DNA from: an uncultured SAR116 cluster alpha proteobacterium
GTDB taxonomy: Bacteria; Pseudomonadota; Alphaproteobacteria; Puniceispirillales; Marisalimonadaceae
Direction: 5' to 3'
Assembly: GCA_902619485.1 (NCBI GenBank)
Contig: CACNEF010000002.1
Span: 47,284-111,283 of the forward strand
DNA length: 64,000 nt
Positions 46,220 to 54,475 of this stretch are shown in pieces (the first letter of the stretch is position 1; each line of letters opens with the position of its first letter). Below the pieces are notes generated by a model, which did not search any database, was not told the DNA's origin, and saw only the letters and a program-made list of their open reading frames with translations. Both the position numbers and the translations under genes were made by a program.

Positions 46220-46526
46220 TTCATATCGATGTGAAATCATATACCCTGAATGAAGATTCTATGCTTATCAAATAAACCAAACTCATTGCTAAATAAGCTA
46301 TGCTTGAGATTATGTAATAAATACAAAATGTCAATAAATACTGAATCTGCATCAGTTTTTGTATCAATTAAAAGTTGTCGCTGAGTACAGAGATTCTGGA
46401 ACGCTTCTTGTATTAATAAAATTTAGTATAAATAAATCTATATGTATTACTTAAACATGACACAATTCAAATTGGGACATGGGTTAGTATGGGTAGATAT
46501 ATACGATTAGAGTTTGCAGCAATTGA
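46220..46526. repeat. R-repeat copy C (old, degenerate)
   Basis: Part of a family of intergenic repeats. TGAAGATTCTATGCTTATC, TTGCTAAATAAGCTATG, TGTCAATAAATACTGA, TGCATCAGTTTTTGTATCA and TAGAGTTTGCAGCA match, in the same order, sections of copies A (56990-57286) and B (52964-53250), but with many substitutions and without the tRNA-derived head. It fills most of the gene-free stretch 46108-46631; I see no coding region there. Confidence 0.55.
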
Positions 46527-46631
46527 TATTTCATATATTGTAAAACACATAAAAGATTATTACAGTGCTCAAATAACAATAAACTCTTAATATACTTCAA
46601 TAACTTTTAAAATCGGGTAGGCCGGTAAAAC

Positions 46632-47033
46632 TTAGCCTTGAGATTTTAAACCATTCATAAGTTGTATTTCAAATTGTTTTATAAGTTTTTTATCCCCAGC
46701 ATTGTTACAATCAAATTGTTTTTTATTGTAAGATTGTGTTGTTCCATTCCATATAACTTTTTGTTCCATCGCTACTGCTTTAGCATCATAAAAGTCGTAT
46801 AGGAGTCCAAAAATCATTTCACCCATTTCAGGTTGAGTATAAAACAACTGGCCAATTTGCTTTAATAAAGTTAGCTCTAAATTTTTAGTCTTAAAGCAAA
46901 TTTCAGTTAAACCTGTTACTCCTCCCATTTGTTTATATTGGTCACTTGCAGCACCTTGTGCATAAACATTTTTGGAAAAGAGAAGAAAAATAAAAAAAAT
47001 TGGAAAAATTTTTAAATAAATATTACCAGACAT
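46632..47033 (-). CDS. secreted hypothetical protein (intact copy)
   Basis: 133 aa with a signal peptide (cleavage after about residue 25, VYA). The mature part has GAASDQYKQMGGVTGLTEIC, YTQPEMGEMIFGLLYDFYDA and YNKKQFDCNNAG; two Cys may pair. A second, broken copy lies at 54690-55090 with near-identical C-terminal sequence. Family not recognised. It is flanked by repeat copy C and the lipoprotein gene. Confidence 0.7.
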   Translation of the reverse strand: MSGNIYLKIFPIFFIFLLFSKNVYAQGAASDQYKQMGGVTGLTEICFKTKNLELTLLKQIGQLFYTQPEMGEMIFGLLYDFYDAKAVAMEQKVIWNGTTQSYNKKQFDCNNAGDKKLIKQFEIQLMNGLKSQG

Positions 47034-47079
47034 TTTGAATAACTTGCTCCTTCTTAATATTTGTTAATACTAAATAATG

Positions 47080-47445
47080 TTAATAAACAATACAATTTTT
47101 TTGGACGGCAACTCTGTCTAAAGCTTCGTACTCACCTTTTAATCTTGCATATTCAGCCTCTTGTTCTTTGGTCCCTCCAAGAAAAAATAAGGCAGGCCAA
47201 AACAAAATGAGACCAGCTCCTGTAATCATTTTATCATTTTCATTATTTGTATCAATTTTACCAGTAAGTGCTTTAACTTTAGAAGAGACCCTAATCATCT
47301 CGCTTTTTATTTGTGGACATTCATAATCAGCATATTGTAATGGAGATACGTATGTACCGACAATATCTTTAGATGATTTAGCACAGGCACTTAAAAACGC
47401 AAAAATTAAAAATACCGTTAAAGATTGTTTAAGAAAATGATACAT
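47080..47445 (-). CDS. lipoprotein with conserved YVSPLQY / LFWPALFFLGG motifs
   Basis: 121 aa. The N-terminus ends in a lipobox LSAC (Cys21), so lipidation is likely. YVSPLQYADYECPQIKSE, GAGLILFWPALFFLGG and EAEYARLKGEYEAL are hallmarks of a lipoprotein family widespread in proteobacteria and some phages, sometimes mislabelled as a metal transporter component. Function unknown. Confidence 0.75.
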   Translation of the reverse strand: MYHFLKQSLTVFLIFAFLSACAKSSKDIVGTYVSPLQYADYECPQIKSEMIRVSSKVKALTGKIDTNNENDKMITGAGLILFWPALFFLGGTKEQEAEYARLKGEYEALDRVAVQKNCIVY

Positions 47446-47512
47446 AAATTATCCGACTAAGTTTTAAAGAATGATTATTTATCTTAATTTAAATTTAATG
47501 AAAGTAAACATT

Positions 47513-47698
47513 TAAATGGTCTGCCGTTTGGTTCATCCTAAATTGACCATTTCTAGTAAGAGTAATTGTATTCAAAGGTGTAAATATATCTAAATATAAT
47601 AACACTTATATGTATCACTAAAAAGGTGATACTTCCCTGTCATAGAATATGAGGATATGACTTAATATGTATAGTTACAGTGTTCAGCAGATGTGGTA
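47513..47698. repeat. R-repeat copy D
   Basis: Begins AAATGGTCTGCCGTTTGG, like the left end of copy E. It contains TAATAACACTTATATGTATC (shared with copies A and E), then a diverged CATAGAATATGAGGATATG, TATGTATAGTTACAGTG and TTCAGCAGATGTGG. It lies in the 47446-47881 gap between the lipoprotein gene and a small membrane-protein gene. The rest of that gap (47699-47881) shows nothing recognisable except a six-codon leader frame at its end. Confidence 0.7.
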
Positions 47699-47881
47699 GA
47701 ATTTTATTTAACATTATTTATTTATAATTAAAATAATTTACAAATTAATGTAAATTTAGTGCGTATTGAAAATGGTTGAAATATTCATATTTAATGTATG
47801 GTATAGAATACTACGTTATAATTAATTTTAATGTGGCACAAATATTACTGTAATAGGATTAACTATGAGTAAATTTATAAA

Positions 47882-48136
47882 ATGAGTACTGGGATAATTT
47901 TAGGATTAGGTTTAATAACTATTGCCATTTGTTTTTACATTTTGCTAAATATTCCTTATTGGATCCTATTATGGAACAAAAGAAAAAATATGAACTATGT
48001 ATTAGAAAAAAAATATCATCAATGGGTATATTCTTCAGATGATATTTTAAATAAGATACTTAAGCTTTGTGTTTGTAGTATATATTGCTATGGCATATAT
48101 GTTTTTATTTTAGAAATTTGGTATAAATTTTTTTAA
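47882..48136 (+). CDS. small two-helix membrane protein
   Basis: 84 aa with two membrane segments (about 4-30 and 60-80) joined by a basic loop. Family unknown. Immediately upstream is a six-codon frame (ATG AGT AAA TTT ATA AAA TGA) with AGGA 6 nt before it; its stop overlaps this gene's ATG as ATGA. The better ribosome site therefore belongs to the mini-frame, suggesting coupled reinitiation. Confidence 0.5.
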   Translation: MSTGIILGLGLITIAICFYILLNIPYWILLWNKRKNMNYVLEKKYHQWVYSSDDILNKILKLCVCSIYCYGIYVFILEIWYKFF

Positions 48137-48191
48137 AGTTTATAACTTATTTATATACTTACAATTAAATATAAAAAAACAGGATTATTTA

Positions 48192-48530
48192 ATGCCAACA
48201 TCAAAATTAATAAATTATACAACAAGAGAGTTCATGACAGATAATGAACTTGAATTATATGCCAAAAAACAAGATGAAATTTTTACTCCTAAGGTTATTG
48301 AAGAATTCAAAAAAGCTGGAATGTTAAGAAGAGTTCTTACAAGAATTTGGAATAAAGAGGGTGTTGCAAGGGTAGGGATACTATTTGAATACAGAGACGA
48401 AAAGGCATTTGTTGCATGTCAAACTCTATTAGATAAATATCATGCACCTCAAGTTAAAACCTTTGTAAACAAAGTTGTAGGTAGTAGAGGTATTGTTCTA
48501 CACGAATTTACCTCAGAAGACTTTAACTAA
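48192..48530 (+). CDS. small alpha/beta-barrel-like protein, IWNKEG subfamily (copy 2)
   Basis: 112 aa. SKLINYTTREFMT, RIWNKEGVARVGILFEYRDE, KAFVACQ and GSRGIVLHEF align with copies at 34069-34401 and 56523-56852. The two-strand/helix repeats suggest a dimeric alpha/beta barrel. The most conserved parts are the IWNKEG strand and the FEY-x-DEKAF-x-C helix. The Cys is kept in all four copies. Function unknown. Confidence 0.65.
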   Translation: MPTSKLINYTTREFMTDNELELYAKKQDEIFTPKVIEEFKKAGMLRRVLTRIWNKEGVARVGILFEYRDEKAFVACQTLLDKYHAPQVKTFVNKVVGSRGIVLHEFTSEDFN

Positions 48531-48624
48531 ACATTTAAACTATGAAATAAACTATTTGGTAATTGACAAATATATAAAGATAGAATGTAGAGAGAATATA
48601 GAATGTTTGTGAATAATTATATAT

Positions 48625-49158
48625 TTACAAGATTGCTTTCATAGCTGCTATTAATGCAATTCCATAAACAAGCATCATTATTAAAAGTGTATTAAAAGAA
48701 AAACCTTTCATAAAAGACGCTTTTGCAAGTTGAGATGCTTGGTAAATTAAATCTGGCCAAGTATACGAAACAAAATCACCTTGAGTAAAAATAACTTTAA
48801 TTTTTCCATCTGCATCGACAACTGGTAATCTTCTAAACCTGTCATTAGACATTATCCGTAACCAATCAAGAACATCATCATTTTCATTTGCCACTCTTGG
48901 ATTTGGTGTCATAATATCTTCTAATTTAGTTTTTTTGGGTGACATATTATTTTTGACAAGTTTTTTAACAATGTCTCTTTCTGTTACGATACCTACCACT
49001 CTATCTTTGTTATCGACTATAACAACTGACCCGTAATTTTTTTCAGCCATAACCTCAATCGCTTTTGACACCTCATCTTTCGCTAAAAATGTAATAGGTT
49101 GAGGTTTGGTTTTAAATTCAGGTCTATCTATAAGACGACCACCTTTACGCATTTCCAT
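48625..49158 (-). CDS. CBS-domain-pair protein with C-terminal membrane helix
   Basis: 177 aa. Two CBS motifs (GSVVIVDNKDRVVGIVTERD and RRLPVVDADGKIKVIFTQGD) form a Bateman module that binds adenine nucleotides. Residues about 155-176 are a single C-terminal membrane helix, so it is probably tail-anchored in the inner membrane. It may gate a membrane partner according to energy charge; no partner is evident. ATG at 49158 lies about 15 nt after a GGA sequence. Confidence 0.8.
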   Translation of the reverse strand: MEMRKGGRLIDRPEFKTKPQPITFLAKDEVSKAIEVMAEKNYGSVVIVDNKDRVVGIVTERDIVKKLVKNNMSPKKTKLEDIMTPNPRVANENDDVLDWLRIMSNDRFRRLPVVDADGKIKVIFTQGDFVSYTWPDLIYQASQLAKASFMKGFSFNTLLIMMLVYGIALIAAMKAIL

Positions 49159-49346
49159 GTATTTAAAACTCCTTAATCCAAATTAATAATTAAATAATTC
49201 GTTTGATACATTAATAACAACTAATGCAATACAAACATTTTAATGACTCATTTAGAGATATTTAGCAAGGTTAATGTAATTAGAGACAATTGAACATCTA
49301 ATTTGATTACAGTGGCTGTTAAATTATAAAATTATAAAAATAAAAT

Positions 49347-49835
49347 CTAGTTAAGTTTATAACTTCCCTTAAATATATTTTTACTTTGAGTATAACCTTT
49401 CTTTGCTGCTTGAATTTGAACTCTTGTTACAGTTCCTTTTCCTGATATAGATTTATATTTACCAGTGCCTCCAACAAATTCAAAAGTTGCTGAACCATTT
49501 TTTCCTACTTCACCTGAACCTGTATATTTTGTAAAAGCTGTATCTCCATTAGCAAACAGAAATTTACATATACCTTTTTCGTCATTAAATTTACCTTGAG
49601 ATGTAGTAAGTCCACCTACACATTGAACAGATGAGTTATTTCCAAATTGTGTTCCTTCTAATGCAACACCACTAAATAAACCATCGTATGTTATTGAAAG
49701 GTTACCATTACCAGCATTCATGACATTTAAAGACCACGCACCAAAACCTTCAAGATGAATTTTGCCAGAATGCCCATCTGCATAACTACTAAAATTAACA
49801 AATAAAAAACTTAAGATAACTGTTATTATTTTCAT
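49347..49835 (-). CDS. secreted allene-oxide-cyclase-barrel-like protein
   Basis: 162 aa with a signal peptide (cleavage after about residue 19, SYA). The mature part is beta-rich and Gly-rich; GGTGKYKSISGKGTVT is the typical motif of AOC-barrel-like (dirigent-like) small proteins. It has two Cys near VQCVGGL and GICKFL that may form a disulfide. Ligand or reaction unknown. Confidence 0.65.
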   Translation of the reverse strand: MKIITVILSFLFVNFSSYADGHSGKIHLEGFGAWSLNVMNAGNGNLSITYDGLFSGVALEGTQFGNNSSVQCVGGLTTSQGKFNDEKGICKFLFANGDTAFTKYTGSGEVGKNGSATFEFVGGTGKYKSISGKGTVTRVQIQAAKKGYTQSKNIFKGSYKLN

Positions 49836-50010
49836 AAAATATATACTCCAGTAACAATAAAAATTTTAAATTAAATATTATTCATTGATATTTCATTACT
49901 TTTATAAATAAAAATTATTTTAATAAAGTTTATGATGAATAATTGAGCATTTGATTGCATTAGCAACTTAATTTTTTATATTTGAAGTGGTTGGAAAGTA
50001 GGCACAAAAT

Positions 50011-50162
50011 GGTCTACCCTAACCAGTACATAGTAAGTGGGTATGGATATGCATAAATATATTTTACTATAATAACGCTTATATGTATCACTTAAATTGT
50101 AACCATGTGTATATAACATGGGATATGGCTAGATATTTATAGTTAGGGTATACAGCAGATGG
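50011..50162. repeat. R-repeat copy E, bounded by an inverted repeat
   Basis: Begins GGTCTACCCTAACCAG and ends ATAGTTAGGGTATACAGCAG. The 9-mer TACCCTAAC (50015-50023) is the exact reverse complement of GTTAGGGTA (50142-50150). The interior carries AGTAAGTGGGTATGGATAT, AATAACGCTTATATGTATCA and CATGGGATATGGCTAGATAT, shared with copies A and B. It occupies the gene-free stretch 49836-50178; nothing else was seen there. Confidence 0.75.
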
Positions 50163-50178
50163 ATTTGCAACAGCAAGA

Positions 50179-50487
50179 CTATTCAAAACTTTTTGTTAAC
50201 TCAGGACTTAATATTCCAGTCTCTATGGTAAACTTACATTCAAACTTTGTTGCAAAGTTTTCTATTCTCTCTTTAATTATAGGTAAGAAGTTTTCCATAT
50301 TTTCTTTCGTATCAAAACAATGAACACCCAAACCTTTATCTGGAGAAACATGAAAAGAGTTCATCCATAATCTTCCTTTGGGGTTTTTGGCAGGCTGATT
50401 GTCTGCAAGATAGTCGTGAGCAATTCCCATAACTTTTGGATTCATGTATCTTATATGAAGGAAAACACAGAAATTTGCTGTCATTTC
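50179..50487 (-). CDS. small hypothetical protein, FCVFL subfamily
   Basis: 102 aa from ATG at 50487, which has AAAGGAG 6-7 nt upstream; an ATG six codons earlier has no such site. MTANFCVFLHIRYMN, MGIAHDYLADN and SPDKGLGVHCFDTKENME are matched by the decayed gene at 44884-45138. The two-domain alpha/beta pattern again suggests a small barrel. Function unknown. Followed on the same strand (upstream) by the 50519 gene. Confidence 0.65.
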   Translation of the reverse strand, partial: EMTANFCVFLHIRYMNPKVMGIAHDYLADNQPAKNPKGRLWMNSFHVSPDKGLGVHCFDTKENMENFLPIIKERIENFATKFECKFTIETGILSPELTKSFE

Positions 50488-50518
50488 ATCTCCTTTAATA
50501 ATCATTATATATCTTATA

Positions 50519-50800
50519 TCAATCTAATAAATATTGTAGTGGACCCTCAAATGACCTAACTTTCAGAGTTGTTTTTAATTCATTGATTTCTGAGTTATTC
50601 ATCATTTTAATTTTATCAGCTGATTTTTTATCTTCAAATTCAGCAATAACAAATGCTGATACTTCATTTACTTTAAAAACTTTTGCATTTGTTTGCCCTT
50701 GTTCTAAATTTTTAGGAAAATGAGTAACTTTTAAATAATCCAAAAAAATATTTAATTGCAGTTTTGTTGGAGCAGTTATTTCAACAATTCTTATGTACAT
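50519..50800 (-). CDS. ABM/Dabb-like small protein, MY-R subfamily
   Basis: 93 aa from the second of two adjacent Met codons, by analogy with paralogues. MYIRIVEITAPTKLQLNIFL at the start parallels MYVRTIKIT (31812) and MYTRIHVF (51441). AFVIAEFEDKKSADKI is the strand-helix unit of dimeric alpha/beta barrels. No catalytic residue recognised. Confidence 0.6.
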   Translation of the reverse strand: MYIRIVEITAPTKLQLNIFLDYLKVTHFPKNLEQGQTNAKVFKVNEVSAFVIAEFEDKKSADKIKMMNNSEINELKTTLKVRSFEGPLQYLLD

Positions 50801-50810
50801 CACTTCATAT

Positions 50811-51277
50811 TTACATTATAGTTTTTAATTTGTCTAAACTCGCTTTAGGCCATAACTTATTTCTATCATACATACTTTCAAAAGATGGTATTTTATCATC
50901 TAAAGTTATCCACGGTACTTTGCTTTTCGTGAAAATATGTACTTGAGGAGGAAAATTTTCTGAGTCATTCAATGTTGATGTTCTAATGATAATTCTTCCA
51001 GGTGCCATATCATATTTACAATAAATATATGTTCCACAATTTTTACAGAAGTATGGTTTATAATTCGCTCCACTTCCTGTAGAAAGACTAGCAGCCTCAA
51101 CATCACCATCTATTAAAAATGTATTTTCCAATGTCATCGTGTGAATTACAAAAGCAGACCCTGTTGATTTTTACAATCTTTACAATGACATGCATGTGTA
51201 AAAAGTGGGTGGTCAATTATAGAATATTTAACAGCTCCACAACAACAACTTCCTTTGTGATAAATATTTTTGTGCAT
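50811..51277 (-). pseudogene. GFA/CENP-V-like glutathione-dependent formaldehyde-activating family, frameshifted
   Basis: ATG at 51277 opens MHKNIYHKGSCCCGAVKY and THACHCKDCKN, the zinc motifs of the GFA family, then runs out of frame at TAA. In the next frame STGSAFVIHTMTLENTF continues, with FCKNCGTYIYCKYD (last zinc pair) to the stop at 50811. Restoring one A in the A5 run at 51168-51172 joins the halves as CKKSTGSAFV, the family consensus. The downstream 108 residues could start at internal ATG 51137 but would lack half of the zinc ligands. A decayed gene or an assembly error. Confidence 0.75.
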
Positions 51278-51440
51278 CTCAAAAATCCTCATAAATATGA
51301 AAATTAAATTTTTTTCATTTCATATTGTAATGTCATATCATTATCTTACAAGATCATAAATTTGAGGTTGAGAAAACAACCTGAGATAGCTGCGGCAGAT
51401 ATAGGTAAGATTAATTCAAAAGCCTATTGTATATAAAAAC

Positions 51441-51770
51441 TTATAAAGAAACATTTTCAAAAAAATTAAAATCACTATTTGAGGTTTTTCTTCCATGTGT
51501 ATTACCTCCAACAATTGACATTGTGGCGCCCATCTCTTTAATTTGTGCTTTAACATCTGTGTATTCTTTTGCTTTTTTATATGATATTTCCCAATCTCTT
51601 TTTGATTTCCATACTGTTAAGTAATGAAGATGAGTATCTGAAACATCAATAAATAAAGAAAAGTTTAATCCTTCTTTAAATAATTTATCAGTATAATTTA
51701 TACAAAAAAATTTAAATGAATCTCTTCCAACTTTATTTGGAAATTTAAAAACATGAATTCTTGTATACAT
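51441..51770 (-). CDS. ABM/Dabb-like small protein, MY-R subfamily
   Basis: 109 aa. MYTRIHVFKFPNKVGRDSF is the family start, and LHYLTVWKSKRDWEISYKKA is the strand-helix unit seen in antibiotic-biosynthesis-monooxygenase-like folds. A His-rich centre (DTHLHY) is specific to this copy. Function unknown. It lies 70 nt from the partial repeat copy F. Confidence 0.6.
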   Translation of the reverse strand: MYTRIHVFKFPNKVGRDSFKFFCINYTDKLFKEGLNFSLFIDVSDTHLHYLTVWKSKRDWEISYKKAKEYTDVKAQIKEMGATMSIVGGNTHGRKTSNSDFNFFENVSL

Positions 51771-51844
51771 ATATCAACCCTTGTAATTATATAATGAAAA
51801 CCATAATAAACTTTAAAAAATAATAAAATATAATTTAATCAAAT

Positions 51845-51930
51845 TTGTATACATTGGCAAAGTGTTATACTTAAAAAATACCCTATTCAAGCTTTAGGGA
51901 TGAGTGTTTGGCTGAAATTTATAGTTAGGA
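51845..51930. repeat. R-repeat fragment F
   Basis: Partial copy: TTTGGCTGAAATTTATAGTTAGG corresponds in shortened form to the GGCTAGATATTTATAGTTAGGG end of copies B and E, preceded by GTTATACTTAAAAAATACCC. Ends immediately before the ribosome site of the gene at 51941. Identity outside the end is weak. Confidence 0.45.
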
Positions 51931-51940
51931 AAGAAATATA

Positions 51941-52336
51941 ATGGATACAATCATACAAAAAGATAGAGAAGACATGGAAATAATAGCTAAATCAAATAAC
52001 GATTATCCAGTTCTGATGATTAATCAAAATAGATATTTAAACGGTGAATTTCCAAACGGTAAACTTTATTCAAAATGGAGAACAATAAATAAAAAAATGA
52101 TAAGTGAGGTTAATGGAAAGGTAATATGGACACTAAAAGTAGAGGCTCCACATTTAATTAATGGGAATCTAGAACCGTTAGATGAAATATTAGCTTATTG
52201 GTATCCGTCTCATAAAGCTTTTTTATCAATGATTAATAGCCCATACAGAAAAGACAATTTTGAGTTAAGAAAAAAGTTAATACTCTATGCTGTAATCCAT
52301 AGATGTGATGGAAGAAACGTTCCGCAAATTAAGTAA
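51941..52336 (+). CDS. DUF1330-like small alpha/beta-barrel protein
   Basis: 131 aa. LMINQNRYLNGEFPNGKLYS, RTINKKMISEVNGKVIWTLK, ILAYWYPSHKAFLSMI and YAVIHRCDG form the pattern of DUF1330-like dimeric alpha/beta-barrel proteins. AGGAAAG lies 6 nt before the ATG. Cytoplasmic; function unknown. The short stretch 52337-52462 carries another faint repeat fragment (AATAACAGTT, CAGATGTGGT). Confidence 0.65.
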   Translation: MDTIIQKDREDMEIIAKSNNDYPVLMINQNRYLNGEFPNGKLYSKWRTINKKMISEVNGKVIWTLKVEAPHLINGNLEPLDEILAYWYPSHKAFLSMINSPYRKDNFELRKKLILYAVIHRCDGRNVPQIK

Positions 52337-52462
52337 CCTTCTATAGTAAAATATTCATTATATTAATTACACATTTAGATTAATATAGAAGACTTAATAT
52401 AATAACAGTTAAAATTGTACATCAGATGTGGTTATAGTGAATTGTTCGTCTGACACGAAGAA

Positions 52463-52798
52463 CTAAACTCTCAAATCCTGAAGGACAATATTTCTACTTG
52501 CCTCTATTACAGGGTCAACAGCTTGTAGTTCTTTCATAATATTTTTAGTAAAATTTTCTAACTCTACTTGGCATTGTTTGAAAGCATTTGGACCATCGTA
52601 TTCAAATAGTACAGATGCTTTAAATGTTCCTTTCACGTTCCATATTTGGTTAAGACAAAATCTTGTACATCCTTTTGTTTTGAGTTTGTCAAATAATTTT
52701 GTACCATTATCTTCCCAAATTTTTATGAAAAGGAGCATTTGTGCTTCTGTCTTAAAAGTAAAAGTATTATAAGTCATTAAATTTGCTTTTGTGTCCAA
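52463..52798 (-). CDS. small alpha/beta-barrel-like protein, IWNKEG subfamily (divergent copy 4)
   Basis: 111 aa from TTG at 52798, chosen because AGGAG lies 6 nt upstream; the ATG at 52777 has no ribosome site. TRFCLNQIWNVKGTFKASVL followed by FEYDGPNAFKQCQ and SRNIVLQDL parallel the other three copies (IWNKEG, FEYxDEKAFxxCQ, NRGIVL). The IWN strand, FEY and Cys are kept. Function unknown. Confidence 0.6.
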   Translation of the reverse strand: MDTKANLMTYNTFTFKTEAQMLLFIKIWEDNGTKLFDKLKTKGCTRFCLNQIWNVKGTFKASVLFEYDGPNAFKQCQVELENFTKNIMKELQAVDPVIEASRNIVLQDLRV

Positions 52799-52963
52799 CA
52801 GAAACTCCTGATTTAAATTTTAACAAAATCATAAAATTATAAAAAGTTTATATATATTTAAAATAAAGAGCAAATATGTTTAACAGTGTGTGCATCAATT
52901 TTTACATCAGTTTAAATATAAAAAAATAATATCTCATAAAATTAGTAAGTTGAGAAATTTATT

Positions 52964-53250
52964 GGTGCGCTCTGAGGGAAAGTTCTATGCCTATTCAATG
53001 CACCACACACACTGCTACATAAGCTATAACATTAGTTTCCGTATAACATTGTTAATGTCAATACGCACGAAATGTCCATCAGTTTGTGCATCAGTAAAAT
53101 TAACCGTTACTAGTATAGGGTAAGTGGGTATGTAGATGTATTAATATACCCCTCTTTTTATATGTATCATTTACAGTATAACACTCCACGGGCATAGGAC
53201 ATGGGGGTATGGCTAGATATTTATAGTTAGGGTATGCTGTGGAAGGGGAT
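52964..53250. repeat. R-repeat copy B with tRNA-Arg 3'-end head
   Basis: Starts with 17 nt identical to the reverse complement of the tRNA-Arg 3' end (TGGTGCGCTCTGAGGGA, as at 58841-58857), then follows copy A in order: AGTTCTATGCCTATTCAATG, CACTGCTACATAAGCT, ACATTGTTAATGTCAATACG, CATCAGTTTGTGCATCAG, GTAAGTGGGTATGTAGATGT, ATAGGACATGGGGGTATGGC and TATAGTTAGGG. Reading frames through this element are repeat DNA, not genes. Confidence 0.85.
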
Positions 53251-53360
53251 TTTAAAGAGTAAAATTATATTTTTTTATAAAAATAAATAATCTAAATTCA
53301 AAAATGTTATAACTTATTATGTTTCTATATGATTAAATTGAATTAAATGAGGAAAATATA

Positions 53361-53753
53361 ATGAGAGAACTAAATACAAAATCACAAAAAATAATATTTG
53401 TCATTCAATGTAGTATCAAATCTGATGCTAATGAATTTCAAACATGGGCAAAAGATCGTGCCGCAAAATATGTGTTCAATTTAAAGGAAGAAAAAACTAT
53501 AAGTTATGAATGGCATTTGTCTGATGATAATTCAGAAGCAACATTAGTAGAATCATTTATTGATAGTGATGGTGCATTGCAACGTTTGAACAACCATATG
53601 TCAAGCCCTATAGCCGAAGAAGTAATGCAACATGTTGATATTAAAGAATGGCTAGTTTTTGGCAATTCTAAACAAGATTTAATTGATACACTAACTCCTT
53701 TGGGTGCCAAATTCAAAAGGCAGCATTGTGGATTCAATCATAGTTCAGAATAA
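53361..53753 (+). CDS. ABM-superfamily small protein
   Basis: 130 aa. IIFVIQCSIKSDANEFQTWA, ISYEWHLSDDNSEATLVESF and IDSDGALQRLNNHMSS form the classic two strand-helix units of antibiotic-biosynthesis-monooxygenase-like dimeric barrels. AGGAAA lies about 8 nt before the ATG. Function unknown. It sits between repeat copies B and G. Confidence 0.65.
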   Translation: MRELNTKSQKIIFVIQCSIKSDANEFQTWAKDRAAKYVFNLKEEKTISYEWHLSDDNSEATLVESFIDSDGALQRLNNHMSSPIAEEVMQHVDIKEWLVFGNSKQDLIDTLTPLGAKFKRQHCGFNHSSE

Positions 53754-53872
53754 TTTCTTTTAGACTATTTAAAAATATTGATTACTAATTTATTTAGTTA
53801 TTTAAGTTATAATCCTTACATTAATCAAAAAAATACACCTCGTAATGTGTGAACCATTTAATTACTCATACA

Positions 53873-53975
53873 GAGTCATACAACAGGGTAAATGTAATCA
53901 CTGTCAACTGGTACATAAGATATAGTTACAGTGGCTGTATGAGTCAGGAATTGTTGTGGTAACACTTATATCAAA
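53873..53975. repeat. R-repeat copy G, imperfect palindrome
   Basis: GAGTCATACA (53873-53882) and TGTATGAGTC (53936-53945) pair with one mismatch. Inside them CACTGTCAACT faces TATAGTTACAGTG. The element can fold as a long imperfect hairpin with an unpaired insertion on the left arm. It is followed by AACACTTATATCA, a core word of the other copies. It fills the gap 53754-54049; the remainder shows nothing. Confidence 0.55.
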
Positions 53976-54049
53976 CTTCGTAGAAATCTATTAAATTGTA
54001 ATCCACCCTGTGAGTATTTTATAGGGTAGATTACTATTTAAATTTGTAA

Positions 54050-54475
54050 TTATTTGGCGAATACAGTAAGTGGTCCAAGACCTTCAGCTCCAGCAATTAC
54101 AGCATACACTATTGTGGGAGTTTTAGCTGTATTTGTAACAGTGTGAGGTGAATTAGTTGCTTCTACAAAAGTATCTCCAGCCTTATAGACTACCTTTTTT
54201 CCATTAGAACGTTCTGAGGTAACCTCCCCTGACATTATATGCACGATAAGGGGTGCAGGATGGGTATGCTTTGGTAATTTTCCACCGACTGGAAATATTA
54301 CCTGAGCAATAGTCATTTTTGGAGTACCTTTAGGGTAAGAAATAGCTTCACCTGCACTGGATTTAGAACTTGAATGTAATACTGTCACTTGTGGTTTTAA
54401 TTGTTTTGAATTGGCGACATTTGCAAATACTATTATAATTAATATGCTTATCAAATTTGTAATTAATTTATTCAT
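54050..54475 (-). CDS. exported cupin protein
   Basis: 141 aa with a signal peptide (cleavage after about residue 23, NSK). The cupin is IFPVGGKLPKHTHPAPLIVH (His-x-His motif 1) and GDTFVEATNSPHTVTN (motif 2). Predicted periplasmic metal-binding cupin of the kind seen in quercetinase-like or sensor proteins. Ligand unknown. Next to the broken secreted-protein copy. Confidence 0.75.
   Translation of the reverse strand: MNKLITNLISILIIIVFANVANSKQLKPQVTVLHSSSKSSAGEAISYPKGTPKMTIAQVIFPVGGKLPKHTHPAPLIVHIMSGEVTSERSNGKKVVYKAGDTFVEATNSPHTVTNTAKTPTIVYAVIAGAEGLGPLTVFAK

Noticed and set aside
51427..51624. 65-codon plus-strand frame opposite the 51441-51770 gene
   Set aside because: The minus-strand gene has the paralogue-matched start and protein-like pattern; the plus frame is its shadow.
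52890..53123. 77-codon reading frame across repeat copy B
   Set aside because: Its C-terminal half matches the frame at 56915-57148 only because both pass through the R repeat (including the TGTCAATACGCACGAAA block). No ribosome site and odd composition; the DNA repeat explains it.
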